Assembly (NCBI RefSeq): GCF_002252635.1
Contig: NZ_NQKX01000008.1
Coordinates: 62,001-126,000 of the forward strand
Origin: Synechococcus sp. MW101C3
Lineage (GTDB): Bacteria; Cyanobacteriota; Cyanobacteriia; PCC-6307; Cyanobiaceae
Direction of reading: 5' to 3'
Length of the DNA stretch: 64,000 nucleotides
Shown: positions 26,029-33,830 of the stretch, piece by piece
How positions within the stretch are numbered: position 1 is the stretch's first letter
Layout: every line of letters starts with the position of its first letter
Translations under genes and position numbers: made by a program
Notes under the pieces: generated by a model
Seen by the model: only the letters and a program-made list of their open reading frames with translations
Told to the model about the DNA's origin: nothing
The model's database searches: none

Positions 26029-26116
26029 TCAGCCCGAGGTAGAGCACCCCGATCAGAATCGAGATCGCCCCGGTGAGGATGGCCACCCAGCGGCCGCGCT
26101 TGTCGGAATCAGCCAT
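25919..26116 (-). CDS. Conserved 65-residue membrane protein
   Basis: Begins MADSDKRGRWVAILTGAISI. One membrane helix spans about residues 11-32, then DARGPLLPPPPEALGVAAAG, a pattern I recognise from short hypothetical proteins of picocyanobacteria without a function. Its ATG lies eight bases inside the end of the PLP decarboxylase gene, so it is probably co-translated with it. Over half of the gene (110 bases) is antisense to the GTPase 3' end. The charged start and single helix suggest an inner- or thylakoid-membrane protein with a short C-terminal tail. Confidence 0.75.
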   Translation of the reverse strand: MADSDKRGRWVAILTGAISILIGVLYLGLITVLDARGPLLPPPPEALGVAAAGGPSAAATAPPPG

Positions 26117-27581
26117 GGGTAGGCACCAGCAGCGCGGAAGGCACGGGAAGCGAGCGGGCCACCACGGCGGCCAGCCGCTCCAGATGTTCGCCCTGGGTGT
26201 GGGGGTTGCCCAGCACCGCTTTGAGGTGATGGTGGCCCTGATGCAGCGGCCGGGACAGCATCAACTCCTCCGCCAGCAGCGCCGCACGGCACTGCTGCGA
26301 CCACTGGGCGCAGGCCTGGGCATCGGCGCCGCTGGGCCGGAAGGCCAGCAGGTGCAACGGGCCACCCACCAGGCTGAGGGCCCCGGCCGGGGCCGCGGCG
26401 TGCAGCAGCTGCTCCAGCCGCTGGCGGCGGGCGATCGCCTCGCCCACCAGCTGGTCGATCCCCTCGAGCCCGAGCTGACGCAGGCCAAGCCAGAGCTTGA
26501 GGATCTCAGCGCTGCGGCTTCCCTGTAGCCCGCACTCGCCGCCATGGGCGCCTCCCCAGCTGGGTTCCATGTAGGGAAGCCCGGTGCCGAAGGTCTGATG
26601 CAGGGCGTCGGGCTCGGCCAGCAGCAGCAGCGAAGAGGTTTTGGTGATCCCAAGCAGCTTCTGGGGGTTCAACGTGACCGAATCGGCCCGGCCCAGCCCT
26701 GCGACACCCCCGCAGTGCACGGTGCTGAGGCCGAGCACGCCACCGATCGCCCCGTCCACGTGCAGCCAGAGGCCATGGCGCTGGCACAGCTCGGCCAGGG
26801 GCTCCAGCGGATCCACGGCGCCGCGCACCGTGGTGCCGGCGGTGGCCACCACGGCCAGCACGGGCCGGCCGGCCCGCTGCAGGTCAGTGAGCGCCTGCTC
26901 CAGCCGCTGCGGATCCAGCCGCCCCTCTGCATCGGTGGGCAGCCGCAGCAAGGCCTCAGGCGGCAGTCCCATCACCAGCACCGCCTTGTCGAGCGATACA
27001 TGGGCGTCGGTGCTGGTCAGCACCACCACGTCTGGGCGGTGCTGCAGGCCGCGGCTCTGGCGCGCCGTGACCAGCGCCATCAGGTTGCTGAGGCTGCCGC
27101 CGCTGGCTGGGATGCCGCCAGCGGCGTCTCCCAGCCCGAGGCGACGGGCCAGCCAGCCGCACAGGCCCCGCTCCAGGCGGCTGAGTGAGGGGGACAGCTC
27201 TTCGGAGAGCAGGTTGTTGTTCAGACCGGCGCAGATCAGATCCCCCACCAGCGAAGCGGTGAGCGGCGGCGGATCGAGGTGGGCCAGGGCGCCGGGGTGG
27301 TTGGGGTTGTAGGCCCCGTCCATCAATACCTGCAGGTCGGCCAGCAGCGTGGTGCCATCCAGGCCGTGGCGGCGGGGCTCCAGTTCCGGCAACAGGCTCA
27401 GCCCGGGCAGTGGCGGGCGGCTGGTGGCTGTGCCCAGCCACTGGCAGAGCTGCTGCACCGCCCCGTTGAGAAACGCTTCCAGCAGCGGATCGGCCTGCCC
27501 TGGCGCTGCGAACGGCAACGGCTCAAGCGCCTGGTGCAGGTGTGGCGTGACGGCCAACGGCGGTGCAGGAAGGGGCTTCAT
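26109..27581 (-). CDS. PLP-dependent group II decarboxylase
   Basis: Amino-acid decarboxylase of the aspartate aminotransferase fold (glutamate/diaminobutyrate/aromatic decarboxylase superfamily). The 490 residues include SEELSPSLSRLERGLCGWLA, GGIPASGGSLSNLMAL, the PLP-contacting HVDGAIGG and the Schiff-base lysine in NPQKLLGITKTSS. Length is normal. The substrate cannot be told from motifs; L-2,4-diaminobutyrate, glutamate and aspartate relatives all look alike here. It is followed by, and overlaps, the 65-residue membrane protein. It is divergent from tadA across about 70 bases. Confidence 0.88.
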   Translation of the reverse strand: MKPLPAPPLAVTPHLHQALEPLPFAAPGQADPLLEAFLNGAVQQLCQWLGTATSRPPLPGLSLLPELEPRRHGLDGTTLLADLQVLMDGAYNPNHPGALAHLDPPPLTASLVGDLICAGLNNNLLSEELSPSLSRLERGLCGWLARRLGLGDAAGGIPASGGSLSNLMALVTARQSRGLQHRPDVVVLTSTDAHVSLDKAVLVMGLPPEALLRLPTDAEGRLDPQRLEQALTDLQRAGRPVLAVVATAGTTVRGAVDPLEPLAELCQRHGLWLHVDGAIGGVLGLSTVHCGGVAGLGRADSVTLNPQKLLGITKTSSLLLLAEPDALHQTFGTGLPYMEPSWGGAHGGECGLQGSRSAEILKLWLGLRQLGLEGIDQLVGEAIARRQRLEQLLHAAAPAGALSLVGGPLHLLAFRPSGADAQACAQWSQQCRAALLAEELMLSRPLHQGHHHLKAVLGNPHTQGEHLERLAAVVARSLPVPSALLVPTHG

Positions 27582-27649
27582 TCTCCCTTGCCGTCCCTCA
27601 GCATGGAGGCACTGACACGCTGGGTGCCCGACCCGGCCACCGCTGCGCT

Positions 27650-28180
27650 GTGCTGAGCCCTCCGCCCGTTCCTGCCGCCCAGCAGCGCCTGTGGATGGAG
27701 CGGTTGCTGCGCCAGGCCCGCCGCGCCGGTGACAGGGGAGAAATCCCTGTGGCGGCGGTGGTGCTGGATGGGGAAGGGCGCTGCCTCGGCTGGGGCAGCA
27801 ACCGCCGCCAGCTGGATCAGGATCCGCTCGGCCATGCCGAGCTGGTGGCGTTGAGCCAGGCCGCGGCCATGCGTGGCAGCTGGCGTTTCAACGACTGCAG
27901 CTTGATCGTGACGCTCGAACCCTGCCCGATGTGCGCTGGCGCCCTGGTGCAGGCCCGTATGGGGCGGGTGCTGTTCGCCGCCGGAGATGCCAAACGAGGA
28001 GGGTTGGGTGGCAGCGTGGACCTGGCCCGGCACCCGAGCGCTCACCACCGCATGGAGGTGGAGGGTGGCTTGCTGGAGGTGCAGGCCACCCTGCTCCTGG
28101 CGGATTGGTTCAGGCAGCGGCGACAGCGACGGCCGTGCGGCCCGACTGGAACGCCGGCAGCTCCGTCTCCAGCAGATTGA
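27650..28180 (+). CDS. tadA: tRNA-specific adenosine deaminase
   Basis: Converts A34 of tRNA-Arg(ACG) to inosine. The deaminase zinc site is complete: HAELVAL (His and catalytic Glu, about residues 62-64) and EPCPMCAGAL (about 90). I prefer GTG 27650 (176 residues), because the frame's upstream 29 codons lie antisense to the decarboxylase start and lack similarity; ATG 27695 is also possible. The C-terminal tail of about 20 residues is Pro/Thr/Ala-rich and overlaps the end of the aminotransferase gene by 71 bases. Confidence 0.92.
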   Translation: MLSPPPVPAAQQRLWMERLLRQARRAGDRGEIPVAAVVLDGEGRCLGWGSNRRQLDQDPLGHAELVALSQAAAMRGSWRFNDCSLIVTLEPCPMCAGALVQARMGRVLFAAGDAKRGGLGGSVDLARHPSAHHRMEVEGGLLEVQATLLLADWFRQRRQRRPCGPTGTPAAPSPAD

Positions 28181-29306
28181 GCAGCAGATCGACGTTTTCG
28201 GCGCGGCTGTTGTAGCCCATCAGGCCGATGCGCCACACCGAGCCGGCCAGCGCGCCGAGCCCGCCGCCCACTTCGATGCCGTGGCGGTTGAGCAGATGGA
28301 GGCTGAAGGCCTTTCCATCCACACCCTCGGGAATGCGCACCGTGGTGAGCGTGGGCAGGCGCAGGGGCTGTGGCACAAGCAGCTCAAGGCCGAGGCGCTC
28401 CAGGCCGCTCCAGAGGCGCTCGGCGTTGCTGCGATGGCGGCCCCAGGCGTGCTCCAGGCCTTCCTCGGCCAGCAGGCGCAACGCTTCGCGCATGCCGAAG
28501 TTCATGTTCACCGGTGCCGTGTGGTGGTACACCCGGTTGCTCCCCCAGTACTGGTTGAGCAGTGACACATCCAGGTACCAGTTGGGCACCTTGCCGCTGC
28601 GGGCAGCCAGCTTGGCTTCAGCCCGAGGGCCCATGGTGAACGGACCGAGGCCGGGAGGGCAGCTCAACCCTTTCTGGCTGCAGCTGTAGGCGAGATCCAC
28701 GCCCCAGGCGTCGAGATGAACCGGCACGGCGCCGAGCGATGTGACCGTATCGAGCAGCAGCAGGCAGTCGTGTTGGCGGCAGAGATCGCCGATGCCTTCC
28801 ATCGGCTGGCACACACCGGTGGAGGTTTCGGCATGAACAAGCGCCAGGATCTTCGGCTTGTGGAGCGCCATCGCCGCTTCGAGCTCTTCGAGGCTGAAGG
28901 CTTCCCCCCAGGGGCGCTCGATCGTGACCACCTCAGCGCGGTAGCGCTGGGCCATGTCGACGAGCCGCAGGCCGAAATAGCCCTTCACGGCCACGAGAAC
29001 CTTGTCACCCGGTTCGATGGTGTTGGCCAGGGTGGCTTCCATGGCGGCACTGCCGGTGCCGCTCATCGGGATGGTGAGGCGGTTGTCGGTCTGCCAGGCG
29101 TAACGCAGCAGTTCCTGCACCTCGCCCATCAGCTCGATGTAAATCGGATCGAGGTGACCGATCGGTGTGCGTGCCAGCGCAGCCAGCACCGTGGGATGGG
29201 CATTCGACGGCCCTGGGCCCAGCAGCAGGCGATCGGGGGTGGCGATCGGTTCCAGGGGGAGCCGATGACGATCGTTCACCGGGAGATCGGAAGACTGTGT
29301 GACCAA
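28110..29306 (-). CDS. Class V aminotransferase, serine/alanine-glyoxylate type
   Basis: PLP enzyme that transfers the amino group of Ser or Ala to glyoxylate in photorespiration. The 398 residues open with DRLLLGPGPSNAHPTVL. They carry PMSGTGSAAMEATLAN, HAETSTGVCQPMEGIG, LLLDTVTSLGAVP (Asp contacting PLP) and the lysine motif YSCSQKGLSCPPG. Older cyanobacterial annotations call the same family a soluble hydrogenase small subunit, which the motifs do not support. It is convergent with tadA (71-base overlap). Substrate preference is inferred from the family. Confidence 0.93.
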   Translation of the reverse strand: MVTQSSDLPVNDRHRLPLEPIATPDRLLLGPGPSNAHPTVLAALARTPIGHLDPIYIELMGEVQELLRYAWQTDNRLTIPMSGTGSAAMEATLANTIEPGDKVLVAVKGYFGLRLVDMAQRYRAEVVTIERPWGEAFSLEELEAAMALHKPKILALVHAETSTGVCQPMEGIGDLCRQHDCLLLLDTVTSLGAVPVHLDAWGVDLAYSCSQKGLSCPPGLGPFTMGPRAEAKLAARSGKVPNWYLDVSLLNQYWGSNRVYHHTAPVNMNFGMREALRLLAEEGLEHAWGRHRSNAERLWSGLERLGLELLVPQPLRLPTLTTVRIPEGVDGKAFSLHLLNRHGIEVGGGLGALAGSVWRIGLMGYNSRAENVDLLLNLLETELPAFQSGRTAVAVAAA

Positions 29307-29388
29307 GGCCAGCAGGGCGTCGAAGAAGTGGGTTGCAGCCTACCCAGAGGCCAGAGCTGGTCCTGGGCAGACACGGCTTGGAGCGGAT

Positions 29389-29907
29389 TCAGCGGCAGCG
29401 CACGTCGAGCGCAGACAGGCCACGGGCCATGTGATCGAAGGGGACCCGCACGAGCGGAGCCGGATCAAAACCGGCTTCGGCCAGCCGCTCCATCACCACA
29501 TCGGCCAGCAGCGTGATGCTGCGCACCGTGGGGCCCGTGGGAACTCCCAGGCTCTTGTAGGTGTCGTCGAGACCGTTCAACACCCGCTCGTTGAGAATCG
29601 TGGCGTCGTCGGCGATCAGGGCGTAGCTGGCGTAGCGCAGGAAATAGTCCATGTCCCGCAGGCAGGCCGCCAGGCGCCGGGTGGTGTAGGCATTGCCGCC
29701 GGGCAGCAGCAGCTCGGGATCCTGCTCGAACAGGCGCCGGCTGGCTTCCCGCACGATGTCGGTGGCTCCCTGGTTGATGATTTCCACCGCCATGAGCCGT
29801 TGTTCGCCTTCCGCCAGGTAGGCGGAGATGCGATCGATCGCGTTCCGATCGAAATAGCGCCCCAGCTGGTCATACCGGCCGATCAGACCGGTGATGGCAT
29901 CGCGCAT
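29389..29907 (-). CDS. apcF: Allophycocyanin beta-18 subunit
   Basis: Phycobilisome core protein that replaces one beta chain near the terminal emitters and helps pass energy to the photosystems. The 172-residue globin-like protein has the chromophore cysteine in TTRRLAACLRDMDYFLRYA, the methyl-Asn region GGNAYTTRR and the family-typical RLFEQDPELLLPGG. The longer length, about 170 rather than 161, and this last segment mark ApcF rather than ApcB. It stands apart from the other apc genes, as usual for apcF, and is divergent from the glutamine-synthetase-like gene across 200 bases. Confidence 0.93.
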   Translation of the reverse strand: MRDAITGLIGRYDQLGRYFDRNAIDRISAYLAEGEQRLMAVEIINQGATDIVREASRRLFEQDPELLLPGGNAYTTRRLAACLRDMDYFLRYASYALIADDATILNERVLNGLDDTYKSLGVPTGPTVRSITLLADVVMERLAEAGFDPAPLVRVPFDHMARGLSALDVRCR

Positions 29908-30007
29908 GACGTTGAAATCGACGCACCTGGGCTGGAAGCTAGCACTGTGAAATGCCCAGAACCCTGTCCAGCTGAGGGATCTGCCGAATCTGACAGAAAC
30001 GGTTACG

Positions 30008-30053
30008 CAGGCCGTTCGGCCTGTTTCAGCCCCGCCGGCCCTACGGGGGCCGG
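30008..30053 (+). promoter_or_regulatory. Two strong tandem hairpins in the leader of the glutamine-synthetase-like gene
   Basis: Hairpin 1 (30008-30023) is the perfect palindrome CAGGCCGTTCGGCCTG. Hairpin 2 (30035-30053) pairs CCGGCCC with GGGCCGG around a five-base loop. They end 54 bases before the ATG at 30108. Hairpin 1 is followed by TTTC only, so it is a weak terminator at best. They may act as an attenuator, an mRNA stabiliser, or the end of a short leader RNA. I see neither a GTA-N8-TAC NtcA box nor the conserved segments of a glutamine riboswitch. Confidence 0.55.
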
Positions 30054-30107
30054 GGTCATGCTGGTCTGCTGGTTCCCACTTGCGCTCCTCTTCCTTCCCC
30101 TTCGCCC

Positions 30108-31391
30108 ATGGCTCTGACCGTCGATGACGTCCTGCGCCGGCTGCGTGATCAGGCGATTGAACGGGTCGATCTCGGCCTCTGCGACCTGTCCGGCCGCTGG
30201 CATCACCTCACCGTGGCCGCCGAGCTGATCCAGCCGTCCAGTTTCAGCGAAGGTGTGTCCGTTGCAGCCCTGCCCGCCGCTGGCTTCGGCGGGGAGTCGC
30301 TCGCGGCAGGGGATCTGCCGGAAGCGGCGGTGGTGCTCGATGCCGCCAGTGCCTGGCGTGATCCGTTCCTACCCACCGCACCGCTCAGCCTGTTCGGCTG
30401 GATGCGCTGCCGCTCCGATGGCCATCCCGGCTGCGCCCGCTCGCTGGCCAGCCGCGCCACCGAGGCGCTGGCCAGCTCTGGCCTGGCGGACACGGCCCTG
30501 TTCCAGGTGGCTCCGCATCTGCTGCTGCGTGGCGCCGGTGAACGCTCCGCCGGCCGCATCCCCCTGGGGGAGCACGGACAGGCAGCAGCGTTGCCGGAGC
30601 GGTCGCTGGCCTTCCGCAGCGAACTGCTCTCGCTGCTGGGCACGCCTGCCCCCCTGCAGGCCGCGGAGCTGCTTCCCGCTGCCGATGGCCTGATGCGGCT
30701 CGGCTACACCGCCCATCATCTGGCCGCCTGTTGCGGGCTGTCAGCGGCCCTGGTGGCGGCGGAGCGGCCGGCGGAGGCGGCCGGCTGCCTGCCGGTGAGC
30801 CAGAGCCTTCGCAAGGCCCGCCTGCCGTTGTTCTACGGCGAAGGCACCCGCGCCGATCTCTCCCAGACGGCCCGCTGGTACATCGGTGGGCTGTTGCTGC
30901 ATGCCCCGGCCCTGCTTGCCCTCACCGGCACCGGTGCGTCGATCGATGGCGGTTGGGGGGGCGCCGGCAGCGCTGCGCCACTGCGCCGGGCCTACGCGCC
31001 AGGGGTTGGCAGCACCGTGGTAGGTCTGCCGGTGGCCCGGCCCACGCCGGCCAGCCAGCGACTGGCGTTCGTGGCCATTGAGGCCGCTGCCAATCCCTAC
31101 GTCTCCTGGAGCGCCCTGCTGCTGGCGGGCCTCGATGGCATCCGCCGCCAGATCGATCCCGGCGGGATCCAGGCGCTCGAGCCCTCCCATCCGCCGGCGG
31201 AGGCCCAGCCAGACCCGTTCCCGCCGCTGCCCACGCACCCGCTCGCCGCGCTGGAGGCTCTGGCCACGGACCATGCCTTCCTGCTGGAGGGTGACGTGTT
31301 CAGCAGTGCCTGGATTGCCTTCTGGATCCAGCGACAGCGGCGGCGACTGCCGCTGGCCCCACCTCAAGGGGAGCCGTTCCGGTCGGTCTGA
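30108..31391 (+). CDS. Glutamine synthetase-like protein lacking the active site (putative pseudoenzyme)
   Basis: A 427-residue relative of type I glutamine synthetase (usual length about 470). Scaffold signatures are clear: DLGLCDLSGRWHHLTVA (22-36), FYGEGTRADLSQTARWYIGG (242-261), HAPALLALTGTGAS, ANPYVSWSALLLAGLDGIRR (328-347) and ALATDHAFLLEGDVF near the end. All catalytic motifs are gone. The FGPEPEF metal box reads FQVAPHL, the HHEVAGxGQHE segment is deleted or scrambled near 178-193, NGSGMHxH reads AAGCLPVS, and the RIP and EFR boxes read GLP and AFV. It has no frameshift or stop. It cannot make glutamine as written; a structural or regulatory role is inferred. Confidence 0.85.
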   Translation: MALTVDDVLRRLRDQAIERVDLGLCDLSGRWHHLTVAAELIQPSSFSEGVSVAALPAAGFGGESLAAGDLPEAAVVLDAASAWRDPFLPTAPLSLFGWMRCRSDGHPGCARSLASRATEALASSGLADTALFQVAPHLLLRGAGERSAGRIPLGEHGQAAALPERSLAFRSELLSLLGTPAPLQAAELLPAADGLMRLGYTAHHLAACCGLSAALVAAERPAEAAGCLPVSQSLRKARLPLFYGEGTRADLSQTARWYIGGLLLHAPALLALTGTGASIDGGWGGAGSAAPLRRAYAPGVGSTVVGLPVARPTPASQRLAFVAIEAAANPYVSWSALLLAGLDGIRRQIDPGGIQALEPSHPPAEAQPDPFPPLPTHPLAALEALATDHAFLLEGDVFSSAWIAFWIQRQRRRLPLAPPQGEPFRSV

Positions 31392-31499
31392 GCCCGCGAT
31401 CGGACCGGTTTCGCCGGAAGATTCGGGCGCGTGGGGCTCGCGACCTCCGCGGCGATCCGCTGGAATGAAGCCGATGTGAAGGGATGTTCCCGCGCCGCC

Positions 31500-32576
31500 A
31501 TGCCCGATGCCGTGAGCAAGCTCGCGTACCAGACCCTCCAGCAAGGCAAGAGCTTGGTGGGAGTGGCGCACAAGGAGCTGAGCACCCGTCTGGGGCAGCT
31601 GCTGGCCGCCGACGGGGGCCCGAAGACCGTACCGGTGCCACCGGAGATGCTCAACCAGCTGCGCGCCTCCATGGACCGCTTGCTGGAACTCGACTGGCAG
31701 GAAGCGGAGCGGGGGGTGTATCCCGCCTCGCTGTTGTTCGATGCCCCCTGGCTTGACTGGGCCACCCGCTACCCCTTGGTCTGGCTCGACCTGCCCAACA
31801 TCTGGAGCCGGCGCAGCCAGCGCAATGTCCGCGACCTGCCGCGGGATGTGGAGCCGGAGAACTACCCCGGCTATTACCTGCAGAACTTCCACCACCAGAC
31901 CGACGGTTACCTGAGCGACCACTCCGCCGCGCTCTACGACCTGCAGGTGGAGATCCTGTTCAACGGCACCGCCGATCCGATGCGTCGCCGTCTGCTGGCG
32001 CCGCTTCAGCGGGGCCTGCGCGCCTTCGCCGATCGTCGTCCGGGTCAGCTGCGGGTGCTTGATGTGGCCGCCGGCACGGGCCGCACCCTGCGCCAGCTGC
32101 GCGGGGCCCTGCCCGGGGTGCAGCTGGTGGGCCTCGACCTCTCGGCCGCCTATCTCCGTGAAGCCAACCGCTGCCTGAGCCAGCTGCCGGGTGAGCTGCC
32201 CCAGCTGGTGCAGGGCAATGCTGAGGCCCTTCCGTTCGCCGATGGCTCCTTCCAGGCCGTCACCTGCGTGTTCCTGCTCCATGAACTTCCCGCCGAGGCG
32301 CGGCAGAACGTGATCAACGCCTGCTTCAAGGTGCTCGAGCCGGGAGGGGTCCTACTGCTGGCCGACTCGATCCAGCTGGCCGACTCGCCCCAGTTCTCTG
32401 CAGCGATGGAGAACTTCCGCCGTGTGTTCCACGAGCCCTATTACCGCGATTACGTGGGCGACGACATCGAGGCCCGGCTGCAACAGGCCGGTTTTGAGGC
32501 GGTCACGGCCCAGACGCATTTCATGACCCGGGTCTGGTGCGCCACACGCCCTCGCGAGGCAGCGGTGACGGCCTGA
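31500..32576 (+). CDS. SAM-dependent class I methyltransferase
   Basis: A 358-residue protein with an N-terminal domain of about 170 residues (WLDWATRYPLVWLDLPNIWS) and a C-terminal Rossmann methyltransferase domain. Motif I is VLDVAAGTGRTLRQL, the acidic loop is LVGLDLSAAYLREA, and motif IV is GNAEALPFADGSFQAVTC, with LLHELP after it. The start is ATG 31500 (MPDAVSKLAYQTL); 23 further open codons upstream are not convincing. Similar two-part methyltransferases occur throughout cyanobacteria and plastids, but the substrate is not known to me. It follows the glutamine-synthetase-like gene by 108 bases on the same strand. Confidence 0.88.
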   Translation: MPDAVSKLAYQTLQQGKSLVGVAHKELSTRLGQLLAADGGPKTVPVPPEMLNQLRASMDRLLELDWQEAERGVYPASLLFDAPWLDWATRYPLVWLDLPNIWSRRSQRNVRDLPRDVEPENYPGYYLQNFHHQTDGYLSDHSAALYDLQVEILFNGTADPMRRRLLAPLQRGLRAFADRRPGQLRVLDVAAGTGRTLRQLRGALPGVQLVGLDLSAAYLREANRCLSQLPGELPQLVQGNAEALPFADGSFQAVTCVFLLHELPAEARQNVINACFKVLEPGGVLLLADSIQLADSPQFSAAMENFRRVFHEPYYRDYVGDDIEARLQQAGFEAVTAQTHFMTRVWCATRPREAAVTA

Positions 32577-32585
32577 GACGGCTGC

Positions 32586-32873
32586 TCAGCGCTTCAACCA
32601 CAGTGCCAGCAGCATTCCGGCTCCACCCCAGCGCAGGGCTTTCCACACCACCTCCTCCTGCCAGTTGGAGGTGCGCAGGGCCTTGGGCAGCGGGTCGAGC
32701 AGGCGTTGGCCCAGTTCAAGCCGCTGGCGCAGGCGCCGGGCGCCGCTGCTGTTGTCGTCCGGCTTGAGCCGCTCGGCCCGGGCGGCCACTGCCAGCATGC
32801 GTGAGAGGCTGTGCAGCCATCCCCCCGCCTGGCGACTGGAGGGACGGCTGCGAGGGGTCAAACCGCTGGTCAT
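32586..32873 (-). CDS. Conserved small protein with C-terminal membrane helix
   Basis: A 95-residue protein, unknown function. It is basic and Arg/Ser-rich at the N-terminus, with a helical middle (RRLRQRLELGQRLLDPLPKA) and a final hydrophobic stretch WGGAGMLLALWLKR that could be a tail anchor. Start is ATG 32873. Only nine bases separate this start from that of the divergent DUF6439 gene, so the two promoters must overlap the coding regions. It ends nine bases from the methyltransferase stop. The call rests on codon-like composition and the ordered C-terminal half. Confidence 0.65.
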   Translation of the reverse strand: MTSGLTPRSRPSSRQAGGWLHSLSRMLAVAARAERLKPDDNSSGARRLRQRLELGQRLLDPLPKALRTSNWQEEVVWKALRWGGAGMLLALWLKR

Positions 32874-32882
32874 GCCGCCAGG

Positions 32883-33296
32883 ATGGATCCCTCCCCTTGG
32901 TTTCGTCCAGTGCCGATGCCCTCCGGCAGCTCTGCCCTCTCCACCGGCCCCTCCACCGGCACCGGCACCAACCCCGCCACCAGCACAGAGCCCTCCTCCG
33001 GCACTGGCCCCGCAACCGGATGGCCGCCGGGCAGCCGTGAGCTGGCCGAGCAGCTGCAGCGTCTGCTGGTGATTGATGGCCGCGACTGGCATGCGCACAA
33101 GAGCCAGAAGCCCAGGCGCGCGGCCGAGCAGATCGCCTCGGCGCTGGTGCATCTGCTCAGCGAGGCCAGTCCGGCCCACCGCCGCGACCCTGTCGCCCAT
33201 GCGGAGGCGATCGCCTTGCTGGAGCACGGCCTGGGCTGGCTGAAAGGGGAGCGAAGCGACCCCGGCTGCCCGAGCCATGGGCACGGCTCCCGGTAG
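32883..33296 (+). CDS. DUF6439 family protein
   Basis: Cyanobacterial protein of unknown function. Up to 137 residues from ATG 32883; an ATG at 32916 would remove 11. Residues 15-45 are a Ser/Thr/Gly/Pro low-complexity segment. The conserved domain follows: LAEQLQRLLVIDGRDWHAHK, RRAAEQIASALVHLL and EAIALLEHGLGWLKGERSDPG. It is soluble, helical and without a signal peptide. It is divergent from the 95-residue protein. The family name is from recall of its domain pattern and could be checked with a profile search. Confidence 0.7.
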   Translation: MDPSPWFRPVPMPSGSSALSTGPSTGTGTNPATSTEPSSGTGPATGWPPGSRELAEQLQRLLVIDGRDWHAHKSQKPRRAAEQIASALVHLLSEASPAHRRDPVAHAEAIALLEHGLGWLKGERSDPGCPSHGHGSR

Positions 33297-33382
33297 GGAT
33301 CATCCGGTCGTGTTGATCCGGCAGCGATCCGCAGGCAGTGATCCTCAGGTCGTGGGCACCAACCAAGGACCCTGCTGAGCAC

Positions 33383-33802
33383 TCAGCCCCGTTCGGGCCG
33401 GATCTGCACCGCCAGCTGCAGGCGGTTGCCCCGGTCGCTCCAGCGCACGTCGTCGAAGCAGTGGTGGATGAGGAAGAATCCACGGCCGCAGCAGGAGCCG
33501 GGCTCCTCCGGCAGGGCGCTGTTGCGCCGCGCTGTCGGCACGCCCGTGCCTTCGTCCTGGATCTGCCAGATCATCCAGCGCGGGGTCTGGATGCGACGGA
33601 TGCGCAGGCACTTGCCCGGATCGCCGCCGTTGCCATGGCGGACGGCGTTCACCAGGGCTTCCTGCAAGCCAAGCTGAAGCTGGGCCAGGTTGTGGGCCCT
33701 GCGCATCGGCTCCAACAGCAGCTCCAGGAGCGGCGCCAGTTGCAGGGTGGAAGGGGTGATGAAATCGGTCCAGCGCAGGGATGGGACCAATGGCCGGGGC
33801 AT
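33383..33802 (-). CDS. RsbW-like serine kinase/anti-sigma factor
   Basis: Small GHKL ATPase (139 residues from ATG 33802) of the anti-sigma/serine-kinase group that controls sigma factors through phosphorylation of an antagonist. The N box reads EALVNAVRHGN, the G1 box QDEGTGVP, and the G2-like loop GRGFFLIHHCFDDV. No sigma factor or STAS-domain antagonist gene is adjacent, so partners are elsewhere. It follows gun4 by 28 bases on the same strand and may share its transcript. An extended frame to 33862 is less likely because it adds unrelated residues. Confidence 0.82.
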   Translation of the reverse strand: MPRPLVPSLRWTDFITPSTLQLAPLLELLLEPMRRAHNLAQLQLGLQEALVNAVRHGNGGDPGKCLRIRRIQTPRWMIWQIQDEGTGVPTARRNSALPEEPGSCCGRGFFLIHHCFDDVRWSDRGNRLQLAVQIRPERG

Positions 33803-33830
33803 CGACTCCGCTTTCCGCTCTGGCTTGACC

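Noticed and set aside
28110-29306. Soluble hydrogenase subunit
   Set aside because: Class V aminotransferase motifs, including the PLP lysine, are complete; nothing hydrogenase-like is present.
29908-30107. Glutamine riboswitch or NtcA site upstream of the GS-like gene
   Set aside because: I looked for the conserved riboswitch segments and for GTA-N8-TAC and found neither; only two GC hairpins are present.
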